From: Flavobacteriales bacterium
GTDB lineage: Bacteria > Bacteroidota > Bacteroidia > Flavobacteriales_D > Sanyastnellaceae
Assembly (NCBI GenBank): GCA_002863125.1
Contig: PKEB01000019.1
Span: 101,585 to 165,584 of the forward strand
Direction: 5' to 3'
Length of the DNA: 64,000 nt
Shown here: in pieces, positions 34,163 through 42,583 of the stretch
How positions within the stretch are numbered: the first letter of the stretch is position 1
How the letters are laid out: every line of letters starts with the position of its first letter
The notes under the pieces: model-generated
Databases searched by the model: none
What the model saw: the letters and a program-made list of their open reading frames with translations, nothing else
What the model was told of the DNA's origin: nothing
Position numbers and translations under genes: made by a program

Positions 34163-36646
34163 TCACTTCACTACGACAGTCTGTCCCGGCTGGTTGTTGA
34201 CGCCGATGACGTACGTCCCGGCGCTCCAAGTGGAGGCGTCGAATTGCCATTGGGTCGTGCCCGCAGGAGGGCGCACCGATGCGGTCAATTGGCCGGCGAC
34301 GTTCCACACGTTCAACCGATGGATTTCGGTGTTGCTGCGCACGGTGAGCTGGTCTACAACGGGATTCGGCCAAACGTTGGCGAGCGCGTCTGCAGGCTCA
34401 GGCTCGAGTCCAACAGAGACGTCGCCTTTGGCAAAGGCATATTGCCCTTTCTTCAAGTCCAACACCCGAAAGAGGCCGGCGCCGTTGGCAAGCGATCCGG
34501 GCTGCCATTCGTAGGATTCGCATTCTTGCCAAGGCTCGCTGGCATCGGGACGCCAGGCGAGAAAACCGTTGGCCTCAGTGCCGCCGTAAAGCTCATAATC
34601 CAACGCGTCGGAATCGTTGCCGTAGTACTGCAGCCGCGCATCGAGGTGGGTGCCTTCGGGCCAAATGCCGTCGACGACCCAGAAGTGGGTGGTGCTGAGC
34701 TCGTCCACGTACGGCGCAACGGGCCCTTGGTCGGGCGCCGCCCAATGGTGCTCAACCCGCACCAGCGCAGAGTCCCCTTCCGGCATTGCGTCGCATCCCA
34801 CCCGCATTTGCACCCAGGGCAAGTTTTGGATGCCTTCGGTGTCGTCGATGGTGTACATGAAGTCCATGCGGCCTTGGTTCAGGCGCCCGTTCGGGTTGAG
34901 GGCGATGAGCGCTGGTTCCTCGATGCCGGGGTGGTCAATCACGATCTCATCGTACTGGCCACTTGCGACGATTTCGGTGTCGTACCGGTTCCAGTTGGCG
35001 TCCCACACGGCCACATCCAACGGCTCTGACATGTGGAAGTTGTCGCAGGCGCGGAGTTTTTGCTGCAAGTGCAACGAGGACTGCTGCGCCCCCGCCGTCA
35101 CCGCGGAATCCAGTACCCAGGTGGAGAACCCCGGCTGCAGCACCTGGGCTTCAAACCACGGTGTCATGTCCACACCGGTGACCTCCTCCAAGGTTGCCTC
35201 GAACAGGGCAGCATCCATGTAACTGTCGTACAGCTCGGCCAACACCGATTGCATCCCCGATCGGAACAGTTCATCGCCGAGGTAGGCCCGCAGGTTGTGC
35301 ACGATCGAGGCGCCTTTGTAGTAGGTGTGGCGTCCGTAGATTTCCTCATCGGGCATGGGCGAAAGCGGGTGGAATCCGTTGTCCTGGATGTGGCATTCTT
35401 CCAACACAAACAGCTGGTTGTCTTTGACCACATCAATGAAGGTTTCTTGACCGTCTTTCCACTCCACAAACAGGTGCGAGCTGTACTCCGCAGGCCCTTC
35501 CTTCAGCCACATGTGGTTGTGGATGCGCGGCGCAACGATGTCGCCCCACCAATGGTGGCCGAGTTCGTGGCTGAACAGGTCGCCGTTGGCCACGAGTCCT
35601 TCGCCGACCATGAATTGCGGGTAAGCGATGTTGGTGGGGATCTCGAGGGCGCCGTCGGTGGTCAACACGTACCCGACGCGTTCCCAGGCGTAAGGCCCCC
35701 ACCAGTATTCCAAGGCGTCGATGGCAAAACCCAACTCCTGAAATTTGGTGACCATGGGCCCGATGTGTTCGGGCTTGCCAGTGAGGCGCACGGGCACGTC
35801 CCCATACGCTCCGGTATGCACGTAATTTGAGTCCACGTAAGGCGCCACTGCGATGGCGGATTGGTGGGTTGTGATGGGGTGAGTCAGCTCGAAGCTGCGC
35901 TGAATGGTGTCGCCGGCCAACACTTGTTCGCCGATGAGGTGGCCTTGGCAATGGGCCGTACGTCCGCCGGCACTGGTGACGTGGTAGGTGTAGGTGGCGC
36001 GCTCGACAAAGTTGTCAAAACACGGGTACCACACCTTGCCAAAATTGGGTGGGATGGTGGTCAACCCGATGCCCAAATTGTAGATGTAGTCGCTCACGAA
36101 ATAAAACCCGCCCCAGTACGGATCTTGGTAGGGCGAGCCTTGGTACCATACATCGATGGCGTAGACCTGCTCGGTGGCCCAGCCGCCTTCCGGCGCATCG
36201 ATGTGCACCTCTGATTCTCCTTGATCAAAAGCCACCGCAGCTCCATCGATATGGATGCTGTCCACAGTCAATTCTACGAGGTCAAACCACAGGTCCGTGG
36301 CCGCCGCATCCACCACTTCCAGCTCAATGGCTGCGTGGGCGTCGAGGAGCTGGTAACTGTAATCGGTCACGTCCAACGTCAACTCGTACGTGTGCACATC
36401 GAATGAATCGCTCCGCGCAATGGAGGGTTCCATGTCGTAGTTCATCATCCACCGAGGCGCAGGCGTGGGTTCGACGTCCCGACGCTCCTCAGCCTGGTGG
36501 CGGTAGTGGTGGCACTGCACCGGGTTGAACACGCGCGGCGTGCGCAAGGGCCGATGGTCGGCGGATTCTTGTGACAGGGCGGGCAGGGCCAACAAAAGGG
36601 CCAAGGCGCCCAGCCCAACGATTCGCATAAGATGTGAGTGCTGCAT
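34163..36646 (-). CDS. Secreted M1-family metallopeptidase with T9SS sorting domain
   Basis: 827 residues (ATG 36646; ATG 36628 is an alternative nearer the signal peptide MRIVGLGALALLLALPALSQ). The zinc motif HELGHHWWGD lies at about 358-367, with the third ligand Glu in MWLKEGPAEY 18 residues on. The exopeptidase GxMEN loop is GALEIPTN near 330, so the N-terminus-binding Glu is kept but Met and Asn are not. Last about 75 residues are a T9SS domain (VWPNPVVDQLTV ... GTYVIGV). It is expected to trim peptides outside the cell. Confidence 0.92.
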   Translation of the reverse strand: MQHSHLMRIVGLGALALLLALPALSQESADHRPLRTPRVFNPVQCHHYRHQAEERRDVEPTPAPRWMMNYDMEPSIARSDSFDVHTYELTLDVTDYSYQLLDAHAAIELEVVDAAATDLWFDLVELTVDSIHIDGAAVAFDQGESEVHIDAPEGGWATEQVYAIDVWYQGSPYQDPYWGGFYFVSDYIYNLGIGLTTIPPNFGKVWYPCFDNFVERATYTYHVTSAGGRTAHCQGHLIGEQVLAGDTIQRSFELTHPITTHQSAIAVAPYVDSNYVHTGAYGDVPVRLTGKPEHIGPMVTKFQELGFAIDALEYWWGPYAWERVGYVLTTDGALEIPTNIAYPQFMVGEGLVANGDLFSHELGHHWWGDIVAPRIHNHMWLKEGPAEYSSHLFVEWKDGQETFIDVVKDNQLFVLEECHIQDNGFHPLSPMPDEEIYGRHTYYKGASIVHNLRAYLGDELFRSGMQSVLAELYDSYMDAALFEATLEEVTGVDMTPWFEAQVLQPGFSTWVLDSAVTAGAQQSSLHLQQKLRACDNFHMSEPLDVAVWDANWNRYDTEIVASGQYDEIVIDHPGIEEPALIALNPNGRLNQGRMDFMYTIDDTEGIQNLPWVQMRVGCDAMPEGDSALVRVEHHWAAPDQGPVAPYVDELSTTHFWVVDGIWPEGTHLDARLQYYGNDSDALDYELYGGTEANGFLAWRPDASEPWQECESYEWQPGSLANGAGLFRVLDLKKGQYAFAKGDVSVGLEPEPADALANVWPNPVVDQLTVRSNTEIHRLNVWNVAGQLTASVRPPAGTTQWQFDASTWSAGTYVIGVNNQPGQTVVVK

Positions 36647-36669
36647 GTGGCCAATTTACATCAACCGCC

Positions 36670-36677
36670 TACTTTCG
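36670..36677 (+). promoter_or_regulatory. -7-like box four bases before the FKBP start
   Basis: TACTTTCG, then TGGC, then ATG at 36682. Confidence 0.45.
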
Positions 36678-36681
36678 TGGC

Positions 36682-37155
36682 ATGAACAACGCATCCATTG
36701 CCCCCGGGAAATTCGTCGAAATCAGCTACATCCTTCGTGAAGCCAACGGTGATTCAGAGGAGTTGGAAATTTGTCCAGCGGACGAGCCGTTTGGATTCAT
36801 GGCGGGAGAAGAGCAAGTCCTTCCGGCGTTTGAAGCGGCATTGATTGGCCTGAAACCGTGTGACTCGTTTGACTTCAAGCTTTCGGTCGAAGACGCGTAC
36901 GGCGAAGAGGACGAAGAGGCGTACGTCGAAGTGCCCAAATCCGCCTTCATCGTGGACGGTGAATTGGACGAAAGTGTGCTGGAAATCGGAGAGGTAGTAC
37001 CCATGCAAACGGAAGACGGCGACGAAGTTATCGGCGTGGTAGCGGAGCTGCGGTTGAATTCTGTTGTGGTGGATTTTAATCACCCCTTTGCAGGCTTGGA
37101 GCTGCATTTTGTCGGTGAGGTGTTGCGGGTTCTGGACGCGCCTCCAGCCCGTTGA
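36682..37155 (+). CDS. FKBP-type peptidyl-prolyl isomerase, SlyD-like
   Basis: 157 residues. VEISYILREANGD (first strand), PFGFMAGEEQVLPAFEAALIGLKPCD (FKBP core) and SVEDAYGEEDEEAYVEVPKSAF, followed by an inserted-in-flap domain and VVDFNHPFAGLELHFVGEV, all in the order of SlyD. The C-terminal His-rich metal tail of E. coli SlyD is missing. It should be a cytoplasmic folding helper. The gene ends 32 bases before thiL. Confidence 0.9.
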   Translation: MNNASIAPGKFVEISYILREANGDSEELEICPADEPFGFMAGEEQVLPAFEAALIGLKPCDSFDFKLSVEDAYGEEDEEAYVEVPKSAFIVDGELDESVLEIGEVVPMQTEDGDEVIGVVAELRLNSVVVDFNHPFAGLELHFVGEVLRVLDAPPAR

Positions 37156-37175
37156 TTGGCAAAAACATTCGGCGG

Positions 37176-37183
37176 TACCTTTG
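37176..37183 (+). promoter_or_regulatory. -7 box four bases before the thiL start
   Basis: TACCTTTG is a full match to TAnnTTTG, followed by AGGC and the ATG at 37188; TTGG lies 16 bases upstream as a possible -33 element. Strongest example of the leaderless layout. Confidence 0.55.
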
Positions 37184-37187
37184 AGGC

Positions 37188-38234
37188 ATGCAACGCACGG
37201 AAATTGAGTCTTTGGGTGAGTTCGGATTGATCCGCCGATTGACGGAACAAACGGTGCTCCGCCAGCCGTCATCATTGTTGGGCATTGGCGATGACGCAGC
37301 GGTCATCAACCCCGAAGGCAGACGCGTGGTGGTATCCACCGACATGATCGTTGAAGGGGTTCATTTCGACCTTTCCTATGCCCCCCTTAAGCACCTTGGC
37401 TACAAAGCCGTCGCGGTCAACCTTTCTGACATCTGTGCGATGAATGCGTTGCCCACACAGGTCACGGTTTCCATTGCGGTGAGCAGCCGTTTCTCGGTTG
37501 AAGCGCTCGATGAACTGTACACGGGTGTGCACAAAGCGTGCGCTGTGTACGGGGTGGACCTCGTTGGCGGCGACACCTCATCCTCTACGTCCGGTTTGAT
37601 GATCACCGTCACGGCCTTGGGACTGGTCGATGGTGACCAAGCGGTTTCACGCTCGGGAGCCAAGGCAGGCGATTTGTTGGTGGTGACCGGTGACCTCGGC
37701 GGTGCTTACATGGGGCTGCAGGTATTGGAACGCGAGAAGGTTGTTTTCCAATCCGCTCCTACTGCCCAGCCAGACCTCAGCGGACACGAGGGCATCCTCG
37801 AGCGTCAGTTGAAGCCCGAGGCGCGCACCGACGTCATCCGCGAGTTGGCCGACCTCGGCCTGAAGCCGACGGCGATGATCGACATTTCCGACGGGCTCGC
37901 ATCGGAGGTTTTCCACCTGTGCGCCTCCTCCGGATTGGGCGTCAAACTCTACGAGGAAAAACTGCCCATCGACCCCCACACATACAAAACCGCCCGTGAC
38001 TTCAACCTCGACCCTACGCTTTGCGTGCTCAGCGGTGGCGAGGATTACGAACTGCTCTTCACGATTTCCCAGGACGATTACGACAAGGTGCGCAACCACC
38101 CCAAATTATCCGTCATCGGTCACATGCTGGAAGACATCGAGGAGAAGACCCTGGTCACCAAAAACGGCCTCGAAACGCCGCTCAAGGCCCAGGGTTGGGA
38201 CGGCATCCAGAAGTCAAACGAAAGAGAGGAGTAG
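37188..38234 (+). CDS. thiL: Thiamine-monophosphate kinase
   Basis: 348 residues. GDDAAVI near 32-38 and STDMIVEGVHFDL near 50-62 give the metal-binding Asp residues; KAVAVNLSDICAMNA and VGGDTSSS follow; C-terminal DISDGLASEVFHL is the third block. It makes thiamine diphosphate from thiamine monophosphate. Six bases separate it from asnB, so the two are co-transcribed. Confidence 0.95.
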   Translation: MQRTEIESLGEFGLIRRLTEQTVLRQPSSLLGIGDDAAVINPEGRRVVVSTDMIVEGVHFDLSYAPLKHLGYKAVAVNLSDICAMNALPTQVTVSIAVSSRFSVEALDELYTGVHKACAVYGVDLVGGDTSSSTSGLMITVTALGLVDGDQAVSRSGAKAGDLLVVTGDLGGAYMGLQVLEREKVVFQSAPTAQPDLSGHEGILERQLKPEARTDVIRELADLGLKPTAMIDISDGLASEVFHLCASSGLGVKLYEEKLPIDPHTYKTARDFNLDPTLCVLSGGEDYELLFTISQDDYDKVRNHPKLSVIGHMLEDIEEKTLVTKNGLETPLKAQGWDGIQKSNEREE

Positions 38235-38240
38235 TAAGCG

Positions 38241-40127
38241 ATGTGTGGAATCGCAGGCGTATACGGCATCAATGATCGGTCGCGATTCCCAGAGGCCTGC
38301 GGCGCTGTAGGGCGCATGGTAGAGGCCATTGCGCACCGAGGACCTGACTCGTCTGGGGTATGGATGGAGGAAGACGAGGTGGTTTTGGGCCACCGACGCC
38401 TGAGCATCATCGATACGCGTACAGTTTCCAACCAGCCGTTTATTGACAGCACAACGGGCGATGTGATTGTCTTCAACGGTGAAGTCTACAACTATCGAGA
38501 ATTAAGAACCAAGCTTAGTGGCGATTACGCGTTTCAAACCGATAGCGATACCGAGGTCGTTCTCGCTGCCATGCAGGTTTGGGGCCGTGCGGCGCTCACC
38601 GAATTCAACGGGATGTTTGCGTTTGCGTATTGGAACCAAGCGCGCCGAGAATTGACGTTGGCCCGCGACCGCATGGGCATTAAGCCGTTGTATTTCGCCC
38701 ACGCCGACAACATGGTGGTGTTTTCGAGTGAGGTACGCAGTTTGCTGGCATCGGATTGGATTGAGCGCAAACACGATGCGGTGGGCTTGGCCGATTACCT
38801 TCGTTACCAGACGGCACACGCGCCTCGCACCATCGTGAAGGGGGTGAGCTTATTACCGGCTGGCCATTGGATGCGGTTGCAGGGCGAGGAAACAGAAACC
38901 GGTCGTTGGTGGGACCCCGCCGCGTCGGCTACGCCATCGGGACGCTCACGGAAGGAGGAGTTGGCGCGGATCCATGAGGCCCTTTCTCGGTCCGTGGAAT
39001 TGCGGTTGCGTTCGGATGTGCCGTTGGGCGCCTTTTTGTCCGGCGGGATCGATTCGAGCGCCATCGTCGGCTTGATGAAACAAGCGACTGAGCAGCGCAT
39101 CTCGACGTTCAGCGTGACGTTTAACGAAGGAGAATTTGATGAGAGTCCCTATTCGCGCCTCATTGCTGAACGATTTGACACCGATCACCACGAAATCCGC
39201 TTGACTCCGGATGCATTTCTCGAGGATGTCCCCTCGGCGTTGGAAGCCATGGACCATCCGAGTGGTGACGGACCCAACACCTATGTGGTGAGCAAAGCGA
39301 CCAAGGCCGCCGGAATCACCGTCGCCTTGAGCGGGTTGGGGGGCGACGAGTTGTTTGCGGGTTACCCGGTGTTTCAGCGGACGAAAGCGTTGTGGGACCA
39401 GCGGTGGCTGGGCTCTTGGCCGAAAGGCCTCCGCAAGCTTGCTGGGCGCGCGTATGCCGCATACAAAAAGGACATCACGGCGTACAAGAAAGCCGAGGCG
39501 CTGGCCGGGGATTACTTTGATCTCCTGCACACTTATCCATTGTCCCGTCAGGTCTTCCTTGAGCGGGACATACGCCGATTGGCGCCGGGATTGGCGGACC
39601 ATCCGAATGCGGTGTACAACCAACTGCTGGAAGAGTTGGGCCCCAAGAGCCGTGGCGAGAAGCTTCCCATGCTGGGCCAGGTGAGCATCGCGGAAATGGG
39701 CACGTACATGCAGCACACCTTGTTGCGCGATACGGACCAGATGTCCATGGCTCACGCCTTGGAGGTGCGTGTCCCATTCCTCGACCACAATGTGGTAGCG
39801 GCAGCGCTCTCCATATCAGACGAGGACAAGTGGCCGCACTCGCCCAAGCAACTGCTCACGGATGCGTTGCCAGAGTTGCTTCCGCGCAAAGTAATCGACC
39901 GCCCGAAGATGGGCTTCACCTTGCCTTGGGAAGTTTGGATGCGAACCGCGCTGAAACCCATGTGTGAGGAAGGATTGGAGGTGCTGTCAGAATTGGGGGC
40001 TTTTGCCGAACAAGAGGTACAATCTATTTGGAATGCCTTCATACAAGGAAGCCCACGCTGGTCGTTCTCGCGGGTGTGGTCGTTGGTGGTGCTTGGGCAT
40101 TGGATGAAACAAAATCGAATTGCCTGA
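38241..40127 (+). CDS. asnB: Asparagine synthase (glutamine-hydrolysing)
   Basis: 628 residues. N-terminal class II glutaminase begins MCGIAGVYG (Cys2) with AHRGPDSSG; the synthetase domain has the PP-loop FLSGGIDSSAIVGLM near 265 and GLGGDELFAGYP. Family members act in asparagine synthesis or in amidation during exopolysaccharide production; the co-transcribed GT4 gene makes the second role possible. The stop overlaps the region of the next gene's start. Confidence 0.92.
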   Translation: MCGIAGVYGINDRSRFPEACGAVGRMVEAIAHRGPDSSGVWMEEDEVVLGHRRLSIIDTRTVSNQPFIDSTTGDVIVFNGEVYNYRELRTKLSGDYAFQTDSDTEVVLAAMQVWGRAALTEFNGMFAFAYWNQARRELTLARDRMGIKPLYFAHADNMVVFSSEVRSLLASDWIERKHDAVGLADYLRYQTAHAPRTIVKGVSLLPAGHWMRLQGEETETGRWWDPAASATPSGRSRKEELARIHEALSRSVELRLRSDVPLGAFLSGGIDSSAIVGLMKQATEQRISTFSVTFNEGEFDESPYSRLIAERFDTDHHEIRLTPDAFLEDVPSALEAMDHPSGDGPNTYVVSKATKAAGITVALSGLGGDELFAGYPVFQRTKALWDQRWLGSWPKGLRKLAGRAYAAYKKDITAYKKAEALAGDYFDLLHTYPLSRQVFLERDIRRLAPGLADHPNAVYNQLLEELGPKSRGEKLPMLGQVSIAEMGTYMQHTLLRDTDQMSMAHALEVRVPFLDHNVVAAALSISDEDKWPHSPKQLLTDALPELLPRKVIDRPKMGFTLPWEVWMRTALKPMCEEGLEVLSELGAFAEQEVQSIWNAFIQGSPRWSFSRVWSLVVLGHWMKQNRIA

Positions 40128-40128
40128 C

Positions 40129-41259
40129 GTGAAAAAGCGCGTACTGATAGCGGTCGATTGGTTCCCACCGGCATTCAAAGCAGGCGGTCCGATTCGAAGC
40201 GCCTACAACCTGGCAGCCTTTCTTTCTCAAGCGCATGAGGTTTGGGTGGTTACAAGCAACCGTGATTTGGACGACGAGCGACCCCTTGACGTACGAGCCG
40301 ATCGATGGAATACGGTCGAAACGGGCGCCACTACAATCCAGGTTTGCTACACATCAGGCATCGATAAGGGCCAGTGGCGGGATATTTTGGATGAGGTAAA
40401 GCCGGAGGTCGTTCACTTGAACAGCTTGTTTTCGAGCGGCTTCACCTTGTTGCCATTGCGCGTTCTTCGGCAACGACCCGACGTGCGGGTTGTTATGGCG
40501 CCGCGGGGCATGCTCGGTGAAGCAGCGCTCTCCATCAAACCCCTGAAAAAGCGGCTATTTCTGGCTTTGGCCAGGGGCATGGGATGGATGAATCGCGTCC
40601 GATGGCACGCCTCCTCTGAGCAAGAAGCCATAGAGGTCCTACAGGCTTTTCCCCGCGCACAAACTGCAGTTGCACAAAATCTCCCTTCCCCGGCTCCCTC
40701 CGAGATCGCCTCACGCCCAGCCGACCGCTGGAACATTGCTGTCATCGGCCGCATTCACCGGGTGAAAAACCTGCATTTCGGTTTGCAAGCAGTCCTCGGT
40801 GCGAAAGCGTCTCGCCCCGTCACCGTCAATTTCATCGGACCGGTAGAAGATCCTGCCTACAAGGTGGAACTGGAGCGCCTGGCCAGCAAAAACTCGGCGG
40901 TCGAAGTGGTGTTTCACGGGGGCATGCCGCCTTCGGAATTGCCCCCCCATTTTCACGCCGCGCACTACCTGCTCTCTTCGACGACCCAGGAAAACTTCGG
41001 CCACTCGATTGTGGAAGCGTGGGCCCATGGGTGCCCGGTGCTCATCAGCGACCGAACCCCGTGGCGCGGCCTTGAGGCGCACAATGTCGGTTGGGATTGG
41101 CCGCTCGATGAATCGGAATGGCACACCGGACTGAATACGGCGTTGACCTTGAATCATGCGGAGTGGGAGGCCAAGTCGCGTGCGGCCCGGGCATATTTTT
41201 CGGAGCGCGTTCAAAGCGCCGAAGCAGAACGGGCTAACTTGGCCTTATTCGAGCTATGA
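40129..41259 (+). CDS. Family 4 glycosyltransferase
   Basis: 376 residues from a GTG at 40129, two bases after the asnB stop; a TTG at 40120 is the alternative. RVLIAVDWFPPAFKAGGP opens a GT-B fold (the Gly-rich GGP donor/acceptor loop), and the C-terminal domain has IGRIHRVKNLHFGL, VVFHGGMPPSEL and NFGHSIVEAWAHGCPVLIS, the E-x7-E retaining glycosyltransferase motif. Sugar and acceptor are unknown; surface polysaccharide is likely. Stop and next start overlap (ATGA). Confidence 0.88.
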   Translation: MKKRVLIAVDWFPPAFKAGGPIRSAYNLAAFLSQAHEVWVVTSNRDLDDERPLDVRADRWNTVETGATTIQVCYTSGIDKGQWRDILDEVKPEVVHLNSLFSSGFTLLPLRVLRQRPDVRVVMAPRGMLGEAALSIKPLKKRLFLALARGMGWMNRVRWHASSEQEAIEVLQAFPRAQTAVAQNLPSPAPSEIASRPADRWNIAVIGRIHRVKNLHFGLQAVLGAKASRPVTVNFIGPVEDPAYKVELERLASKNSAVEVVFHGGMPPSELPPHFHAAHYLLSSTTQENFGHSIVEAWAHGCPVLISDRTPWRGLEAHNVGWDWPLDESEWHTGLNTALTLNHAEWEAKSRAARAYFSERVQSAEAERANLALFEL

Positions 41260-42209
41260 ACCGCATCAAGGAACTTTTTGGAATCCAATACCCGATTATC
41301 CAGGCGGGGATGATTTGGTGCAGCGGCTGGGAACTCGCGAGCGCGGTCTCCAACGCCGGCGGGCTCGGCATCATTGGCGCGGGATCCATGTACCCCGAAG
41401 TACTGCGCGATCAAATCCTGAAATGCAAAGCGGCGACCGATCGTCCCTTCGCGGTGAACGTCCCGTTGCTGTATCCGTCGATTGAAGAACACATGGCCAC
41501 GATTGTGGAATTGGGTGTGCCGATTGTGTTCACCAGTGCGGGCAACCCCAAAACCTGGACGGAGCACTTGAAATCGCATGGCATCCGAGTGGTGCACGTT
41601 GTCAGCAGCGTGAAGTTTGCATTGAAAGCGCAAGCGGCAGGCGTCGACGCGGTGGTGGCCGAAGGATTTGAGGCAGGGGGCCACAACGGAAGGGAGGAGA
41701 CGACAACGCTTTGCTTGGTGCCTTCTGTGGCGGATGCCCTGGATGTGCCGGTGATTGCGGCCGGAGGCATCGGCGATGCGCGGGCCATTGTGGCGGCTTT
41801 TGCATTGGGTGCTGAAGGCGTTCAAATTGGCAGCCGGTTCGTGGCCACGCCGGAATCTTCCGCGCACCAAGCGTTTAAGGATGAGGTGGTGGCAGCGGGC
41901 GAGGGGGCGACGCGATTGAGCTTGAAGGCGTTGACGCCGGTGCGGTTGCTGGACAATACGTTTGCCCGGGAGGTGGTAGAGGCGGAAAACGCCGGTCAAT
42001 CTCCAGAGGAATTGAAAGCTTTGCTGGGCCGGGGCCGAGCCAAAAAGGGCATGTTCGAGGGCGACCTCGACAACGGCGAGCTGGAAATCGGCCAAGTGAG
42101 CAGCCTCATTCAAGCGGTCAAACCGGCGGCCGAAGTCATTACAGAACTGGTTGAAGGGTATTCGGCCCTGACGCGAGGCATGGAAGACCCCCGGTTCCTT
42201 TGGGCGTGA
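41256..42209 (+). CDS. Nitronate monooxygenase/FabK-like flavoprotein
   Basis: 317 residues. TIM-barrel FMN protein: YPIIQAGMIWCSG near 10-22, GGLGIIGAGSM, AEGFEAGGHNG (FMN phosphate region) near 146-156, IAAGGIGDARAI and GAEGVQIGSRF near 169-195. This order is shared by nitronate monooxygenases and FabK enoyl reductases; which reaction it carries out cannot be settled. In-frame overlap with the neighbours on both sides (ATGA and GTGA). Confidence 0.85.
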   Translation: MNRIKELFGIQYPIIQAGMIWCSGWELASAVSNAGGLGIIGAGSMYPEVLRDQILKCKAATDRPFAVNVPLLYPSIEEHMATIVELGVPIVFTSAGNPKTWTEHLKSHGIRVVHVVSSVKFALKAQAAGVDAVVAEGFEAGGHNGREETTTLCLVPSVADALDVPVIAAGGIGDARAIVAAFALGAEGVQIGSRFVATPESSAHQAFKDEVVAAGEGATRLSLKALTPVRLLDNTFAREVVEAENAGQSPEELKALLGRGRAKKGMFEGDLDNGELEIGQVSSLIQAVKPAAEVITELVEGYSALTRGMEDPRFLWA

Positions 42210-42583
42210 TCGTGTTTTTTGACGGGGCCTGCGGACTGTGCGACCGGGCTGTTCGATGGCTGTGGAACCGTACCGATGCGGATGTACGTTTTGCGCCGCT
42301 CCAAGGAGAGACGGCCAAGCGACGTGTTCCTGAAAAATTCCGAACCCCACCGTTGAGCACGCTGGTGGTTTGGGAAGAAGGCGTCATTAGCGTTGAATCG
42401 GACGGCCTCGCAGTGATTGCCCGGCGCATTCCTGGATTACTCGGACGCATGGCTTGCGCATTGACGCTGCCCTTCGCACGGCCGTTGTTGAATGTAGGCT
42501 ACCGGTTCATTGCCGGGAATCGCCATCACTGGTTTGGCACCACCTGCCGCTTGGCGCCGGACCCTGAACGCTTACTTCCCTGA
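42206..42583 (+). CDS. DCC1-like thiol-disulfide oxidoreductase (DUF393)
   Basis: 125 residues from a GTG at 42206 that overlaps the upstream stop (GTGA). IVFFDGACGLCDRAVRW is the diagnostic DxxCxxC N-terminus, and the C-terminal half has FIAGNRHHWFG. The family has a thioredoxin-like fold, partners mostly unknown. Its 3' end overlaps uvrC by 12 bases, convergently. Confidence 0.87.
   Translation: MIVFFDGACGLCDRAVRWLWNRTDADVRFAPLQGETAKRRVPEKFRTPPLSTLVVWEEGVISVESDGLAVIARRIPGLLGRMACALTLPFARPLLNVGYRFIAGNRHHWFGTTCRLAPDPERLLP

Noticed and set aside
41211..42350. Minus-strand open frame of 379 codons
   Set aside because: Antisense to the nitronate monooxygenase gene, whose motifs and coupled overlaps are convincing.
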